A stretch of 28,081 nucleotides of DNA from a virus: IMG/VR virus record IMGVR_UViG_3300037225_001244, positions 1-28,081 of that record. One strand, 5' to 3'. Of this stretch, positions 1 through 6,018 are shown in pieces. How positions within the stretch are numbered: the stretch's first letter is position 1; every line of letters begins with the position of its first letter. A program made the position numbers and the translations under genes. Below the pieces are notes generated by a model, which saw nothing but the letters and a program-made list of their open reading frames with translations, made no database searches and had not been told where the DNA came from.

Positions 1-228
1 GGTGGAACTGGTGGAACTGGTGGAAACGGTGTTGGAGCGGGCGCCGGCGGCTTCGGTGGTCAGGGTGGTCAGGGTGGAAACGGCGGATGGATCCAAACAT
101 ACATTATGTCAACCGGTGTCACTACCACAGTCAACAACACTGCCACAACTGCCTCGGCGCCAGCTGTTCCAGCTACAAATGCAGGGTCAGCCGGCTCAGC
201 AGGGGTGGCAACCCAGCAAACTTTCTAA
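1..228 (+). CDS. Glycine-rich protein, C-terminal end (partial)
   Basis: The reading frame is open from base 1 to TAA at 226-228, giving 75 residues; the start lies outside the window. The first 30 residues are nearly all Gly with Thr, Asn, Gln and Ala (GGTGGTGGNG...GGQGGQGGNGG). A Trp and a Thr/Ala/Ser-rich tail ending ATQQTF follow. Polyglycine stretches of this kind occur in phage tail-fibre tips, adhesins and other virion surface proteins, but too little is visible to choose. A competing frame starting at base 2 is also open but gives an unnatural composition and runs into the next gene, so I treat it as a shadow. Confidence 0.75.
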   Translation, partial: GGTGGTGGNGVGAGAGGFGGQGGQGGNGGWIQTYIMSTGVTTTVNNTATTASAPAVPATNAGSAGSAGVATQQTF

Positions 229-237
229 ACTAATTAG
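229..237 (+). promoter_or_regulatory. Putative ACTAATT promoter
   Basis: ACTAATTAG ends 2 bases before the ATG at 240, directly after the stop of the glycine-rich gene. No Shine-Dalgarno lies between. The same 14 bases ACTAATTAGATATG recur on the minus strand at the start of the 44-aa ORF near 13978. Read as a phage promoter, inferred from recurrence alone. Confidence 0.5.
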
Positions 238-239
238 AT

Positions 240-830
240 ATGGCAACACCCGAAGATAACACAGCCGCTCGCGAACTAGTTGCTCGTCTCAACGAAAAAA
301 TTCAGCATGTCAATGAGTTGATCGAGCAAAAGATCGAATTTCAAAACAAGCTCGTCGATAGCCGCTTGGAAGGCATCGAAAAAACCAACGCGGAAAAAGT
401 GTTGGGCTTTTCTATTCGACTCGAAGAAGCAGTCCAGGAGATTCGGGGTTATAAAGAGATATTGCAACAGCAGGTCACTATTCTTGATAGCTCGATCAAA
501 AAGGCGCATACGCGGCTTGATGAGTTGGATTCAAAGGGTACCACGCACGCCAACGCGGAAATCCTTGCCGTTCGAAAAGAACTTCAGGATAGCATGGTTG
601 AGATAGAAGCCATGATGAAAGACCTTCGAGCGCTTGAAGATGCCAAACATGATGAAGAGCTACTTCAAGAGGCGAAGGAAAATAGTCCTTGGAGAAAATT
701 CTTCGAAGAAAATGGTAAACGCGTTTTGTTATTTATCCTGTTAGCTGTTGGCTTATTCCTTCTAAAGAATTTGCCTGACTTTTTACATATCCTAGGCCAG
801 CTAGGGATGAAAGCCGCGGGAGGCGACTAA
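240..830 (+). CDS. Coiled-coil protein with C-terminal membrane anchor
   Basis: 196 residues, function not recognised. Residues 1-155 are charged and helical with heptad-like hydrophobic spacing and almost no Pro or Gly, so a long coiled coil is likely. Residues about 162-176 (VLLFILLAVGLFLLK) form a single hydrophobic helix preceded by Lys/Arg, after which about 20 residues remain. This is the layout of a tail-anchored protein with its coiled coil in the cytoplasm, although the opposite topology is possible. The start is the ATG next to the ACTAATTAG motif. The stop is 1 base before the next ATG. It is the first of five consecutive membrane or coiled-coil genes that probably act together. 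Confidence 0.85.
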   Translation: MATPEDNTAARELVARLNEKIQHVNELIEQKIEFQNKLVDSRLEGIEKTNAEKVLGFSIRLEEAVQEIRGYKEILQQQVTILDSSIKKAHTRLDELDSKGTTHANAEILAVRKELQDSMVEIEAMMKDLRALEDAKHDEELLQEAKENSPWRKFFEENGKRVLLFILLAVGLFLLKNLPDFLHILGQLGMKAAGGD

Positions 831-831
831 C

Positions 832-1212
832 ATGTTTGAGAAGTGGAAAGAAGAATACAGAAAGAGACTCGCCGACGATAGCGGAGAGCCTTCGCTTGGT
901 CGATGGATCGTTTTTTACGGGACAATTCTCTCAGCCGTATTAGCCGTAGTGGGCATACTTATAGCTGTCTATGAGGTTATGTTTCAGCCCTATATTGTTA
1001 CCGAGCACATGACCCAGGCATTCCACTCTAACGTAGGAATGCCAATGATTATGGCGGGAGTGGGCCTGTATACCTCAGGCGCGATATCCAAAGCATGGCA
1101 AGCGCAGGCAGAAGCGAAAAAAATGCAAGCCCAAGCTTCTCAAGATCCTAATGCCGCCACTAATATAAATGGAGGGCCAAATGGAGCCCAAGACCCCGTC
1201 AACACCCGATAA
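832..1212 (+). CDS. Small two-helix membrane protein, holin-like
   Basis: 126 residues. GGGAGG at 818-823 lies 8 bases before ATG 832. A charged N-terminus leads to GEPSLGRW and a strong transmembrane helix (about residues 23-49). A 20-residue linker follows, then a second weaker helix (about 64-84) and an Ala/Gln/Lys-rich hydrophilic tail. The 'GEPSLGR + TM + linker + TM with small residues' pattern is common in small phage inner-membrane proteins, some annotated as holins. A lysis role is therefore an inference; no endolysin lies in the window. The end overlaps the next gene by 32 bases, implying co-translation. Confidence 0.8.
   Translation: MFEKWKEEYRKRLADDSGEPSLGRWIVFYGTILSAVLAVVGILIAVYEVMFQPYIVTEHMTQAFHSNVGMPMIMAGVGLYTSGAISKAWQAQAEAKKMQAQASQDPNAATNINGGPNGAQDPVNTR
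1171..1175 (+). promoter_or_regulatory. Ribosome binding site that sets start 1181
   Basis: GGAGG lies 5 bases before ATG 1181. The upstream in-frame ATG at 1169 has no such site and would place GGAGG inside the coding sequence, so 1181 is preferred. Confidence 0.6.
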
Positions 1213-1624
1213 GAAGAAGCTCAGCCCCACCACAATTGTAGTAGTGGTCGCCGCAATAGCACTCGTCATATTTTTCGTGCCCGGATTTTCTCTCAAGAAA
1301 CTCGCCGGGGGTAATGCGCCAGCGCAGGTAACCACACCGGCACCTGAAGTGGTAAAACCCCCTGCCCCCCAGTTGATTCCGCCTGGCCCTGCCCCGATAG
1401 AAGCTCCTGAAAAGGTTATCCCCGCACCAGTAGTTGTAGAAGTTCCAGCTACCTATGATCAAGTATTGTTACAATATCAGAGTGTCATGCAAGAGGCGGA
1501 AAGCATCAAAGCTCAGATTCTCGCACTGAAGAACTCGAATGACACGTTAGCGAAAATGATCGAGTTACACAATAAGATGATGTCAAACTATGCCGAGGCT
1601 TCAAAGCCTAAGGCTAGCAAATAA
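1181..1624 (+). CDS. N-terminally anchored Pro-rich/coiled-coil protein
   Basis: 147 residues from ATG 1181. A short Lys-rich cytoplasmic start is followed by one transmembrane helix (about residues 16-36, TTIVVVVAAIALVIFFVPGF). A Pro/Ala/Val-rich linker covers about 45-95, and a helical coiled-coil segment covers about 98-140. This is a type II membrane protein with a stalk and a periplasmic coiled coil, similar in plan to inner-membrane spanins and to TonB-like stalk proteins. No homologue is recognised. It overlaps the holin-like gene upstream. Its stop (1622-1624) runs into the ribosome site shared by the next two genes. Confidence 0.8.
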   Translation: MEPKTPSTPDKKKLSPTTIVVVVAAIALVIFFVPGFSLKKLAGGNAPAQVTTPAPEVVKPPAPQLIPPGPAPIEAPEKVIPAPVVVEVPATYDQVLLQYQSVMQEAESIKAQILALKNSNDTLAKMIELHNKMMSNYAEASKPKASK

Positions 1625-1633
1625 AGGTGAGGG
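1624..1633 (+). promoter_or_regulatory. Shared ribosome binding region for two overlapping genes
   Basis: AAGGTGAGGG precedes two ATG codons only 4 bases apart (1636 and 1640, in the string ATGAATGAA). AAGG is 8 bases from the first ATG and GAGG is 7 bases from the second, so each start has a well-placed site. Confidence 0.55.
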
Positions 1634-1635
1634 AC

Positions 1636-2136
1636 ATGAATGAAACTACGAAATTACTTATTGCTGGCGGTACTGGTTTTATCCTTGCCAGTGTCATTGC
1701 ACTCGCAATCTTCTTCAGCGGCGCCTCCGGCAGCGCCCTCCTCAGAGCAGAAGCCGACGTACGAAAGCTCACAAGCGAGCTATCAGCAGTTACTCTCGAA
1801 ATATCAAGAGAAACAAAAGCTCTTGGCATCAATAATGCAAACTTTGATTCCAATAACACAACGCTTGCAAACATCACAGCAGGATTACAAGCTATCACAG
1901 AGCGACTTGGCAGCGTTAACAATCAGCTATCAAGCGCAAATCAAGAAATTGCAGGATACGCAAAGCGAGTTGGAATCCTTGAGAGCACAATTGACGGACT
2001 CAAGCAACAAGCTGGAGCAGATCTCGAAACAATACGAAGGATTGCAAGCCGACTACAAGACGCAAACGGACAAGTATCAGGATCTGCAGATCAAATACAA
2101 GGACTTATCGACAAAATACGATCAAACCTTGAGTGA
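1636..2136 (+). CDS. Inner-membrane-anchored coiled-coil protein, i-spanin-like, overlapped gene
   Basis: 166 residues from ATG 1636 (a GTG at 1627 is in frame but less likely). Residues about 6-28 form a signal-anchor helix (LLIAGGTGFILASVIALAIF). The remaining 140 residues are Ala/Leu/Ile/Glu/Gln-rich with heptad-like spacing, predicting a periplasmic coiled coil. This matches the plan of inner-membrane spanin subunits (Rz-like), but the sequence is not recognised. Apart from its first 4 bases the whole gene lies inside the 1640-2320 gene in another frame. Its codons (CTC, CTT, ATC, GCA, GAA) look like those of neighbouring genes, suggesting this frame is the older of the two. Confidence 0.65.
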   Translation: MNETTKLLIAGGTGFILASVIALAIFFSGASGSALLRAEADVRKLTSELSAVTLEISRETKALGINNANFDSNNTTLANITAGLQAITERLGSVNNQLSSANQEIAGYAKRVGILESTIDGLKQQAGADLETIRRIASRLQDANGQVSGSADQIQGLIDKIRSNLE

Positions 2137-2320
2137 TCTCGTTGCAACAAACGCTAAGCTTGCCAACGCGAATAAAGTGGCAGAGGACTTACAAAAACAG
2201 GTTGATGATATCAAAAAGGAAATGGCCAAAACCTTCATTAAGGGTTTTGTAATAGGCGGTGGAGCCGTAGCAATCGTTGGCACTGTCTTGTATTTCACCA
2301 TTCTTCCACATAACAAGTAG
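1640..2320 (+). CDS. Exported coiled-coil protein with C-terminal membrane helix, overlapping gene
   Basis: 226 residues. A textbook signal peptide (about residues 1-22: MKLRN, hydrophobic LLLAVLVLSLPVSL, then LHSQ) is followed by a Ser/Pro/Ala linker and a Gln/Lys/Tyr-rich coiled coil (about 45-195). The C-terminal transmembrane helix (about 201-221) has the small-residue stretch VIGGGAVAIVG. There is no Cys, so it is not a lipoprotein like the o-spanin Rz1. Bases 1640-2136 are shared with the gene above in another frame. In that part Leu is mostly TTG and Ser often TCG or TCA; after 2136 codon choice returns to the genome norm. This suggests the frame was overprinted on the older one. Confidence 0.75.
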   Translation: MKLRNYLLLAVLVLSLPVSLHSQSSSAAPPAAPSSEQKPTYESSQASYQQLLSKYQEKQKLLASIMQTLIPITQRLQTSQQDYKLSQSDLAALTISYQAQIKKLQDTQSELESLRAQLTDSSNKLEQISKQYEGLQADYKTQTDKYQDLQIKYKDLSTKYDQTLSDLVATNAKLANANKVAEDLQKQVDDIKKEMAKTFIKGFVIGGGAVAIVGTVLYFTILPHNK

Positions 2321-2325
2321 TTATA

Positions 2326-2358
2326 TTACAGGTATGTCAGATGATAACATACCTGTAA
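2326..2358 (+). promoter_or_regulatory. Inverted repeat over a start codon
   Basis: TTACAGGTATG (2326-2336) and CATACCTGTAA (2348-2358) are perfect reverse complements with an 11-base loop. The ATG of the next gene (2334-2336) is the last part of the left arm. As RNA, the hairpin would bury the start codon; as DNA, it could be an operator. The half-site AGGTATG recurs in the palindrome at 5975-6000. Confidence 0.5.
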
Positions 2359-2957
2359 GGTCAATTAGAATTCGGGGTGAGCCATTTATTGAGGCACTTG
2401 AGGCGCTCGAGATGAACACGACTATCACCCCATTCCCGCCCAGCCAAGTCGATCAGGCCGAAGCCAAACTCACCGCATTCGTCAACGAACAAATCGAAAA
2501 GATGCGCTCTTATGTTCAATTTCAAGCGGGTGCGGAACCATCCTTTTTCGAGATCAATCAAGCCTTGCTCACCTACCAAGATACAAACCTCGGCCTCTTA
2601 GCGCTACACAACACCGCTAAGATGGACAACACCCGCGCCAAGGAAGCTTTTGATGACTGGTATGCGGAGAAATATGTCTTCATTCGAGACCGTGAAAATC
2701 CCCGAACCCTCTCTGCGCAGAAATGGCTCTCTCAAAAAGAGATCGAGCTAATGATCCGCCACGAATATAAGGACGAATACCATCGCTACAATTGGGACGT
2801 TGTCATTACGGAACAGCAGCTCGCGTTCATGAGGCGCCTACTTGAGTCGTGGGCTTCATATCAATATGTGCTCACGCAGCTGTCCAAGAATATTATCAGC
2901 GAGCTCAACGGAACAAGCGTTGATAGCACGATGGAACGAATGGCTAACAACCAATAA
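2334..2957 (+). CDS. Hypothetical soluble protein
   Basis: 207 residues from ATG 2334 (MSDDNIPVRSI). The longer frame starting at 2277 would overlap the previous gene and begins with an unnatural stretch. The protein is charged and mostly helical, with aromatic-rich parts (DDWYAEKYVFI, RHEYKDEYHRYNW), and has no membrane segment, signal peptide or recognised motif. Only CAGG precedes the start, and the start sits in the inverted repeat at 2326-2358, so translation may be regulated. It is the last gene before the bidirectional terminator, closing the left-hand membrane-protein operon. Confidence 0.8.
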   Translation: MSDDNIPVRSIRIRGEPFIEALEALEMNTTITPFPPSQVDQAEAKLTAFVNEQIEKMRSYVQFQAGAEPSFFEINQALLTYQDTNLGLLALHNTAKMDNTRAKEAFDDWYAEKYVFIRDRENPRTLSAQKWLSQKEIELMIRHEYKDEYHRYNWDVVITEQQLAFMRRLLESWASYQYVLTQLSKNIISELNGTSVDSTMERMANNQ

Positions 2958-2983
2958 AAAAGGCCCTCAATTGAGGGCCTTTT
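2958..2983. terminator. Bidirectional intrinsic terminator
   Basis: AAAAGGCCCTCAA is followed immediately by TTGAGGGCCTTTT, a perfect symmetric hairpin with A/T runs on both sides. It lies between the converging genes ending at 2957 (+) and 2987 (-). Confidence 0.9.
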
Positions 2984-2986
2984 GTT

Positions 2987-4588
2987 TTAGTCGCGCGGAT
3001 TATTAGTAAATACTACTCTAACATCCGCCGCAAGTTGTTTCATGAAGTCTTCATAGGAGAGTTCAGCAAAACTGCGAGCGATATCGGACTTTAGATTAGG
3101 TTTACCTAAGAATTCTGTAGCGACTTTTCGAACTTGTCCCACCCTAAGACCTTGATTTGGATACATCTTTTCGAATCGTTGCTCCCACTTATCGGAGAGT
3201 TCAGGGCTTTTGAAGCGAAATTGAACTTTTTTAGTATCGCCGAAAATATCATAGGTTTTTCCCGTTGCTGGATCTTGAACTAAGAATGTTTTCTCGCTAA
3301 GATCCAATTTATAAGGGATGCCGCAAGCCTTTAGAAGCGCGGCCTTATTCAGACGGAATCGCTCCGCGGAAGTAAAAAGACCCGCAGCTTCATGATAACC
3401 ATTCGCGAACATAGCCTTGCGCTGTTGATCAGCTCCGTGCTTTGAACCGAACTTATGGTGCTTGCGTTTCTTACCCGTCGCCGTTCTCTTATGAGGGCCA
3501 ATGTTCTCGTATCCGCCGTTTACTTTTTCGGTATCTTCATTACGTCGGAGTAGACCTCTGTAAAGCCCTTTGCTCTTTTTCCCATAGAGCCCGCCATCCC
3601 CTTTGTTGCGGCCATAAAGCCCCATTTTCTTTTTATCTTCTTTTTTCTCTTCTGGTTTTTCTTCTTCGGCTTCCTGAAGATATTCCCACTCGAGCTTCTC
3701 ATACGCCTCTCGAACGGTTTGGCCGGGGAATTTCTTAGCGACGTCTAAAGCGATCGCCTCAAGCTCACGCTTGATCCCCTCGGCGCCGAGCTTATCCTTC
3801 GCCTCACTCCAAGCGTAGATATAGTAGAGACACTGATCTTCTCGCGGTCTTTGACCTCGCAGATTCTCAGCGATATTGGCATCCTCTTCTTCAAGCATCT
3901 CATCTACATCCCCGTGATTCTCACCGGCGAGATCCTCGGGGGTCTCACGAACGATAAGGAAGCGGGTCTCAGTCTCGTGGTCTTCCCATAAAGTAGCTTG
4001 AGGAAGATAACCAGGCATCGCGTCAATTTTTGTTGTAATGTTGTCCGCGATCTTCTCGCCATGCATAAAGACCCACGCAGCCATTGCCTGGATTTCGTAC
4101 TTGTCGTTGGTCCAGGAGGATATTGAGTATATGTCTTTCGGAGTCAGGCCCATTGGCCTCTCCGAGAACATGGAGAACTGATCGTGCATCATTTTAGCGA
4201 GCTTACCTTTATTGGGATTGCCCGCTAAGACGTTCGCCATTTGATAAGATTTGACTTGACCAGGCGTTGTAGAAAGAGCTGTAGAGATGATAGCCGGGAG
4301 GGTTTGCTCCACCGGAGGCGTAGGCGTAGGTGCTCCGTCTTCTTCATCGTCTGGTAAGCTAGCCATAAGGTCTTGAGCCATTCGGCCCATTGAGACACCC
4401 TTGTTAGAAGCAGCGGAAGGAGCGTGCATCGGAACATCGCCAGTATCCACTTTCGCCATAGGCACGCTCTGGTGCTTCGGTTTCCCCTTTGTTAGTTCTG
4501 TATCCCCAACAGGGATATCACGAGGCATCTCTTTTTGAGGTAGGTCAAGCTTATCTACAACTTGCGGCTTTTTCATCAATTCCGGCAT
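2987..4588 (-). CDS. Large hypothetical phage protein with GLYG repeats
   Basis: 533 residues, not recognised. The start (ATG 4588) has AAGGAG 5 bases upstream. Residues 1-95 are low-complexity, Pro/Lys/Asp-rich and probably disordered. About 100-300 look globular, with SSWTNDKYEIQAMAAWVF and several acidic stretches (DEMLEEEDANIAEN). About 305-390 are extremely Lys/Glu-rich and carry short repeats (MGLYGRNKG, GGLYGKKSKG, GLYRG) and a basic patch ending KKRKHHKFG. About 410-533 form a second globular part. The single gene sits between a divergent ACTAATT promoter and the shared terminator. A virion or DNA-binding scaffold role is possible; no catalytic motif is seen. Confidence 0.85.
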   Translation of the reverse strand: MPELMKKPQVVDKLDLPQKEMPRDIPVGDTELTKGKPKHQSVPMAKVDTGDVPMHAPSAASNKGVSMGRMAQDLMASLPDDEEDGAPTPTPPVEQTLPAIISTALSTTPGQVKSYQMANVLAGNPNKGKLAKMMHDQFSMFSERPMGLTPKDIYSISSWTNDKYEIQAMAAWVFMHGEKIADNITTKIDAMPGYLPQATLWEDHETETRFLIVRETPEDLAGENHGDVDEMLEEEDANIAENLRGQRPREDQCLYYIYAWSEAKDKLGAEGIKRELEAIALDVAKKFPGQTVREAYEKLEWEYLQEAEEEKPEEKKEDKKKMGLYGRNKGDGGLYGKKSKGLYRGLLRRNEDTEKVNGGYENIGPHKRTATGKKRKHHKFGSKHGADQQRKAMFANGYHEAAGLFTSAERFRLNKAALLKACGIPYKLDLSEKTFLVQDPATGKTYDIFGDTKKVQFRFKSPELSDKWEQRFEKMYPNQGLRVGQVRKVATEFLGKPNLKSDIARSFAELSYEDFMKQLAADVRVVFTNNPRD

Positions 4589-4603
4589 AAAAGCTCCTTC
4601 GAT

Positions 4604-4618
4604 CTTATACTAATTAGT
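4604..4618 (-). promoter_or_regulatory. Putative ACTAATT promoter (leftward)
   Basis: On the minus strand this reads ACTAATTAGTATAAG, ending 15 bases before the ATG at 4588 and followed by a good Shine-Dalgarno. The HEG at 14793 has the closely similar ACTAATTAAGTATAAG. ACTAATTAGT is itself a perfect palindrome. Confidence 0.55.
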
Positions 4619-4630
4619 AGGCTACGACCT

Positions 4631-4640
4631 ACTAATTTAG
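4631..4640 (+). promoter_or_regulatory. Putative ACTAATT promoter (rightward)
   Basis: ACTAATTTAG ends 1 base before ATG 4642, with no Shine-Dalgarno. It faces the leftward copy; both share CCTACTAATT, forming a 10-bp dyad (4612-4621 with 4628-4637). Confidence 0.5.
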
Positions 4641-4641
4641 C

Positions 4642-5052
4642 ATGGATCCCACTTTACAAAACATCGTCGGCTGGGTACGATCCGGCGCACCACACGCAAA
4701 AGATCCCCGACTTGCCTTGTTCAGCTCTTTATACAAATCCTCGTCTATTGATCCCCACACAATCAAAGCCATCTATGCAAAAGACAAATTGACGATTCAA
4801 GCAAAGCTCACCTGTGAAGTGCCGGATTTAGCTGCGTTGAAGCGGAAGAAAATTGTGATGAAGAGGACAACCCGAGAACTTCAAGTAACCCTAGGAGGTG
4901 CATCACCGGACGCAACGGTGTATATTTCGGCTTCACGGCCCATGTTTGGGCTAGCTTTAGAGGAAGTGCTTTTGTATTGTAACCTGTTTGTTTTATTCAG
5001 GAACCCAGACAAGCTGAAGCTCTTCCAGCAACTCATCAAGGAGAGTAAATAA
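4642..5052 (+). CDS. Hypothetical protein
   Basis: 136 residues starting MDPTLQNIVGWVRSG. It looks like a compact alpha/beta protein with a central basic patch (ALKRKKIVMKRTTRE) and a hydrophobic stretch near residues 108-122 (GLALEEVLLYCNLFVLF) that reads as a buried helix rather than a clear membrane span. No family is recognised. ATG 4642 was preferred to the overlapping frame at 4562, which is less protein-like. Its TAA overlaps the ATG of the next gene by one base (TAATG), so the two are translationally coupled. Confidence 0.8.
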   Translation: MDPTLQNIVGWVRSGAPHAKDPRLALFSSLYKSSSIDPHTIKAIYAKDKLTIQAKLTCEVPDLAALKRKKIVMKRTTRELQVTLGGASPDATVYISASRPMFGLALEEVLLYCNLFVLFRNPDKLKLFQQLIKESK

Positions 5053-5243
5053 TGAGTTCACCCGCGTTTTATAAAGATTTAGTTGACGCGATTTATCATG
5101 GGGATGCCCGTATGCTAGGCGCCTCCGATACACCGCGTTCGTTCGATGAGAAAGTAACACTCACCGGAGCTATCGTGGTTAATGGAGCAAAGCTCCCAGC
5201 AAATACCACGTTGAGGATACAGAGGCCTGTTGGCGTTCAGTAA
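5052..5243 (+). CDS. Small hypothetical protein
   Basis: 63 residues, MSSPAFYKDLVDAIYHGD... The N-terminal third is helical. The second half (VTLTGAIVVNGAKLPANTTLRIQRP) looks like short beta strands. GGAGAG precedes the start and the gene is coupled to 4642-5052. It converges on 5273-5461 with only 29 bases between, where I see a T run but no convincing terminator hairpin. Confidence 0.7.
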   Translation: MSSPAFYKDLVDAIYHGDARMLGASDTPRSFDEKVTLTGAIVVNGAKLPANTTLRIQRPVGVQ

Positions 5244-5272
5244 CATGAACACTGGCAGGTCTCATTTTTTAT

Positions 5273-5461
5273 CTAGTATTCCAGATACCTTTTAGCGGCT
5301 TCAATCAGCTGCCTTCGTTTCTGGTTCCGTTCTTCGATGTTCTTGCACTCCTCAATAATATTGGGGTGCATGCTTAGCGTATAATAGGGGGCAGGTGGCC
5401 AAGGCGCTCTTTCGAGCGCTTCGGTCAAGTGCTTGATAAGGTCTCTTTCTGTTCCTGTCAT
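5273..5461 (-). CDS. Small helical hypothetical protein
   Basis: 62 residues, MTGTERDLIKHLTEALERAP... A central Pro-rich stretch (APWPPAPYY) is flanked by charged helices, the last being EERNQKRRQLIEAAKRYLEY. No family is recognised. It is the only leftward gene between two rightward blocks. Its ATG follows an ACTAATTA motif by 4 bases and has no Shine-Dalgarno. Confidence 0.7.
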   Translation of the reverse strand: MTGTERDLIKHLTEALERAPWPPAPYYTLSMHPNIIEECKNIEERNQKRRQLIEAAKRYLEY

Positions 5462-5465
5462 GTTG

Positions 5466-5473
5466 TAATTAGT
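5466..5473 (-). promoter_or_regulatory. Putative ACTAATT promoter
   Basis: The minus strand reads CCAACTAATTACAACATG up to the start at 5461. The motif is the only recognisable signal for this single-gene unit. Confidence 0.45.
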
Positions 5474-5577
5474 TGGGGCAAAAGGATATTATTAATACCC
5501 AAGGCCCCTTCAACACAGAAGAGGAAGCCGAAGGCGCTTGTCTGACCTACATAGCAAAGGGAGGAACTGATGATTGA
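5473..5577 (+). CDS. Short ORF resembling the C-terminus of the next gene
   Basis: 34 residues if the TTG at 5473 is used; the frame is closed by TAG just upstream. It contains GPFNTEEEAEGACLTYIAKG, which parallels GPYDTEDKTRETLEIYARNL in the next gene (same Gly-Pro-aromatic-acidic/Asn-Thr-Glu core and a Leu-x-x-Tyr-x-Ala spacing). It could be a real micro-protein or the remnant of a tandem duplicate. It overlaps the next start by 8 bases. Confidence 0.4.
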   Translation: MGQKDIINTQGPFNTEEEAEGACLTYIAKGGTDD

Positions 5578-5755
5578 TCTCGTCTTTCTCTCCGATCAGC
5601 AATTCGTGGACGAGTTCAAAGACCTCAAGGATGGGGTAGAACACGTCTTGGGCCGGTGGTATTTCTGGGATGAGACTTGGTCCGGTGTTTGTGGACCGTA
5701 CGATACAGAAGACAAGACCCGAGAAACTCTCGAAATCTATGCGAGGAACCTATGA
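5570..5755 (+). CDS. Small hypothetical protein with GPYDTE motif
   Basis: 61 residues starting MIDLVFLSDQQFVDEFKDLK. GGGAGG lies 6 bases before ATG 5570. The centre is Trp-rich (GRWYFWDETWSG) and leads into GPYDTEDKTRETLEIYARNL. Short phage proteins with 'W-x-GPf-x-Te-x-A-x-x-x-L-x-x-Y' are frequent, and I recognise the type from memory without a function. The stop overlaps the next ATG (ATGA at 5752-5755). Confidence 0.7.
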   Translation: MIDLVFLSDQQFVDEFKDLKDGVEHVLGRWYFWDETWSGVCGPYDTEDKTRETLEIYARNL

Positions 5756-5958
5756 TAGGAAACGAAAAGAAAGTCTCCGTTGAGGAGATGACTAACCCCG
5801 ACATTTTCGATTTAGTGCTTTATGATGTCGAGCGCACTGGATCTATCTACATCATCTATGAGGATATGGCGAAGACAATACCATCCGTCGTGCTGATGCC
5901 GTACAGGACTTATGAAGAACTTCTACCCAACGCAAAAATGGAAGGAAAAAATGATTGA
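5752..5958 (+). CDS. Small hypothetical protein, coupled to thg1 remnant
   Basis: 68 residues from ATG 5752 (MIGNEKKVSVEEMTNPD...). A longer frame from 5677 lies inside the previous gene and is rejected. The protein is acidic and alpha/beta-like (FDLVLYDVERTGSIYIIYEDM), with no known motif. Its last codons (GAAGGAAAAAATGATTGA) hold a ribosome site and an ATG at 5951 that originally began the thg1 gene, so this gene and thg1 were once translationally coupled. Confidence 0.7.
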   Translation: MIGNEKKVSVEEMTNPDIFDLVLYDVERTGSIYIIYEDMAKTIPSVVLMPYRTYEELLPNAKMEGKND

Positions 5959-5989
5959 TTCGCTTGGCATTGGTAGGTATGAAAGTTGA
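5951..5989 (+). pseudogene. Remnant 5' end of the Thg1 gene
   Basis: A 12-codon ORF encodes MIDSLGIGRYES then TGA. The intact gene at 6803 starts MIDSLGTRMKRYEA. ATGATTGAT is identical in both copies, while Ser-Leu-Gly is TCG CTT GGC here and AGC TTG GGG there. A well-placed AAGGA precedes the remnant. The simplest reading is that this was the original start and the HEG insertion displaced it. Confidence 0.65.
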
Positions 5990-6000
5990 CTTTCATACCT
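5975..6000. promoter_or_regulatory. Palindrome/hairpin upstream of HEG
   Basis: AGGTATGAAAGT and ACTTTCATACCT are perfect 12-base arms around TG. It sits between the thg1 remnant and the HEG promoter. It could stop read-through from the upstream operon, although the T run after it is only two bases, or be an operator. The half-site AGGTATG is shared with the repeat at 2326-2358. Confidence 0.5.
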
Positions 6001-6007
6001 TGACAGT

Positions 6008-6015
6008 ACTAATTA
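6008..6015 (+). promoter_or_regulatory. Putative ACTAATT promoter of HEG
   Basis: GTACTAATTATGTATG places the motif 3 bases before ATG 6019, with no Shine-Dalgarno. A TTGACA at 6000-6005 precedes it, but no -10 box stands at the right distance. Confidence 0.5.
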
Positions 6016-6018
6016 TGT

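Noticed and set aside
2-259. Open frame over the left end, overlapping the glycine-rich frame
   Set aside because: Its composition is unnatural and it runs across the ACTAATTAG motif into the next gene; the frame from base 1 gives a coherent Gly-rich protein ending before the promoter motif.
5244-5272. Possible terminator between converging small genes
   Set aside because: There is a T run, but I could not draw a stable stem of more than a few pairs, unlike the three clear symmetric terminators at the other convergent junctions.
6000-6005. TTGACA resembling a sigma-70 -35 box before the HEG at 6019
   Set aside because: No -10-like sequence is found 16-18 bases downstream, where the HEG coding sequence already begins; it is probably a by-product of the palindrome end.
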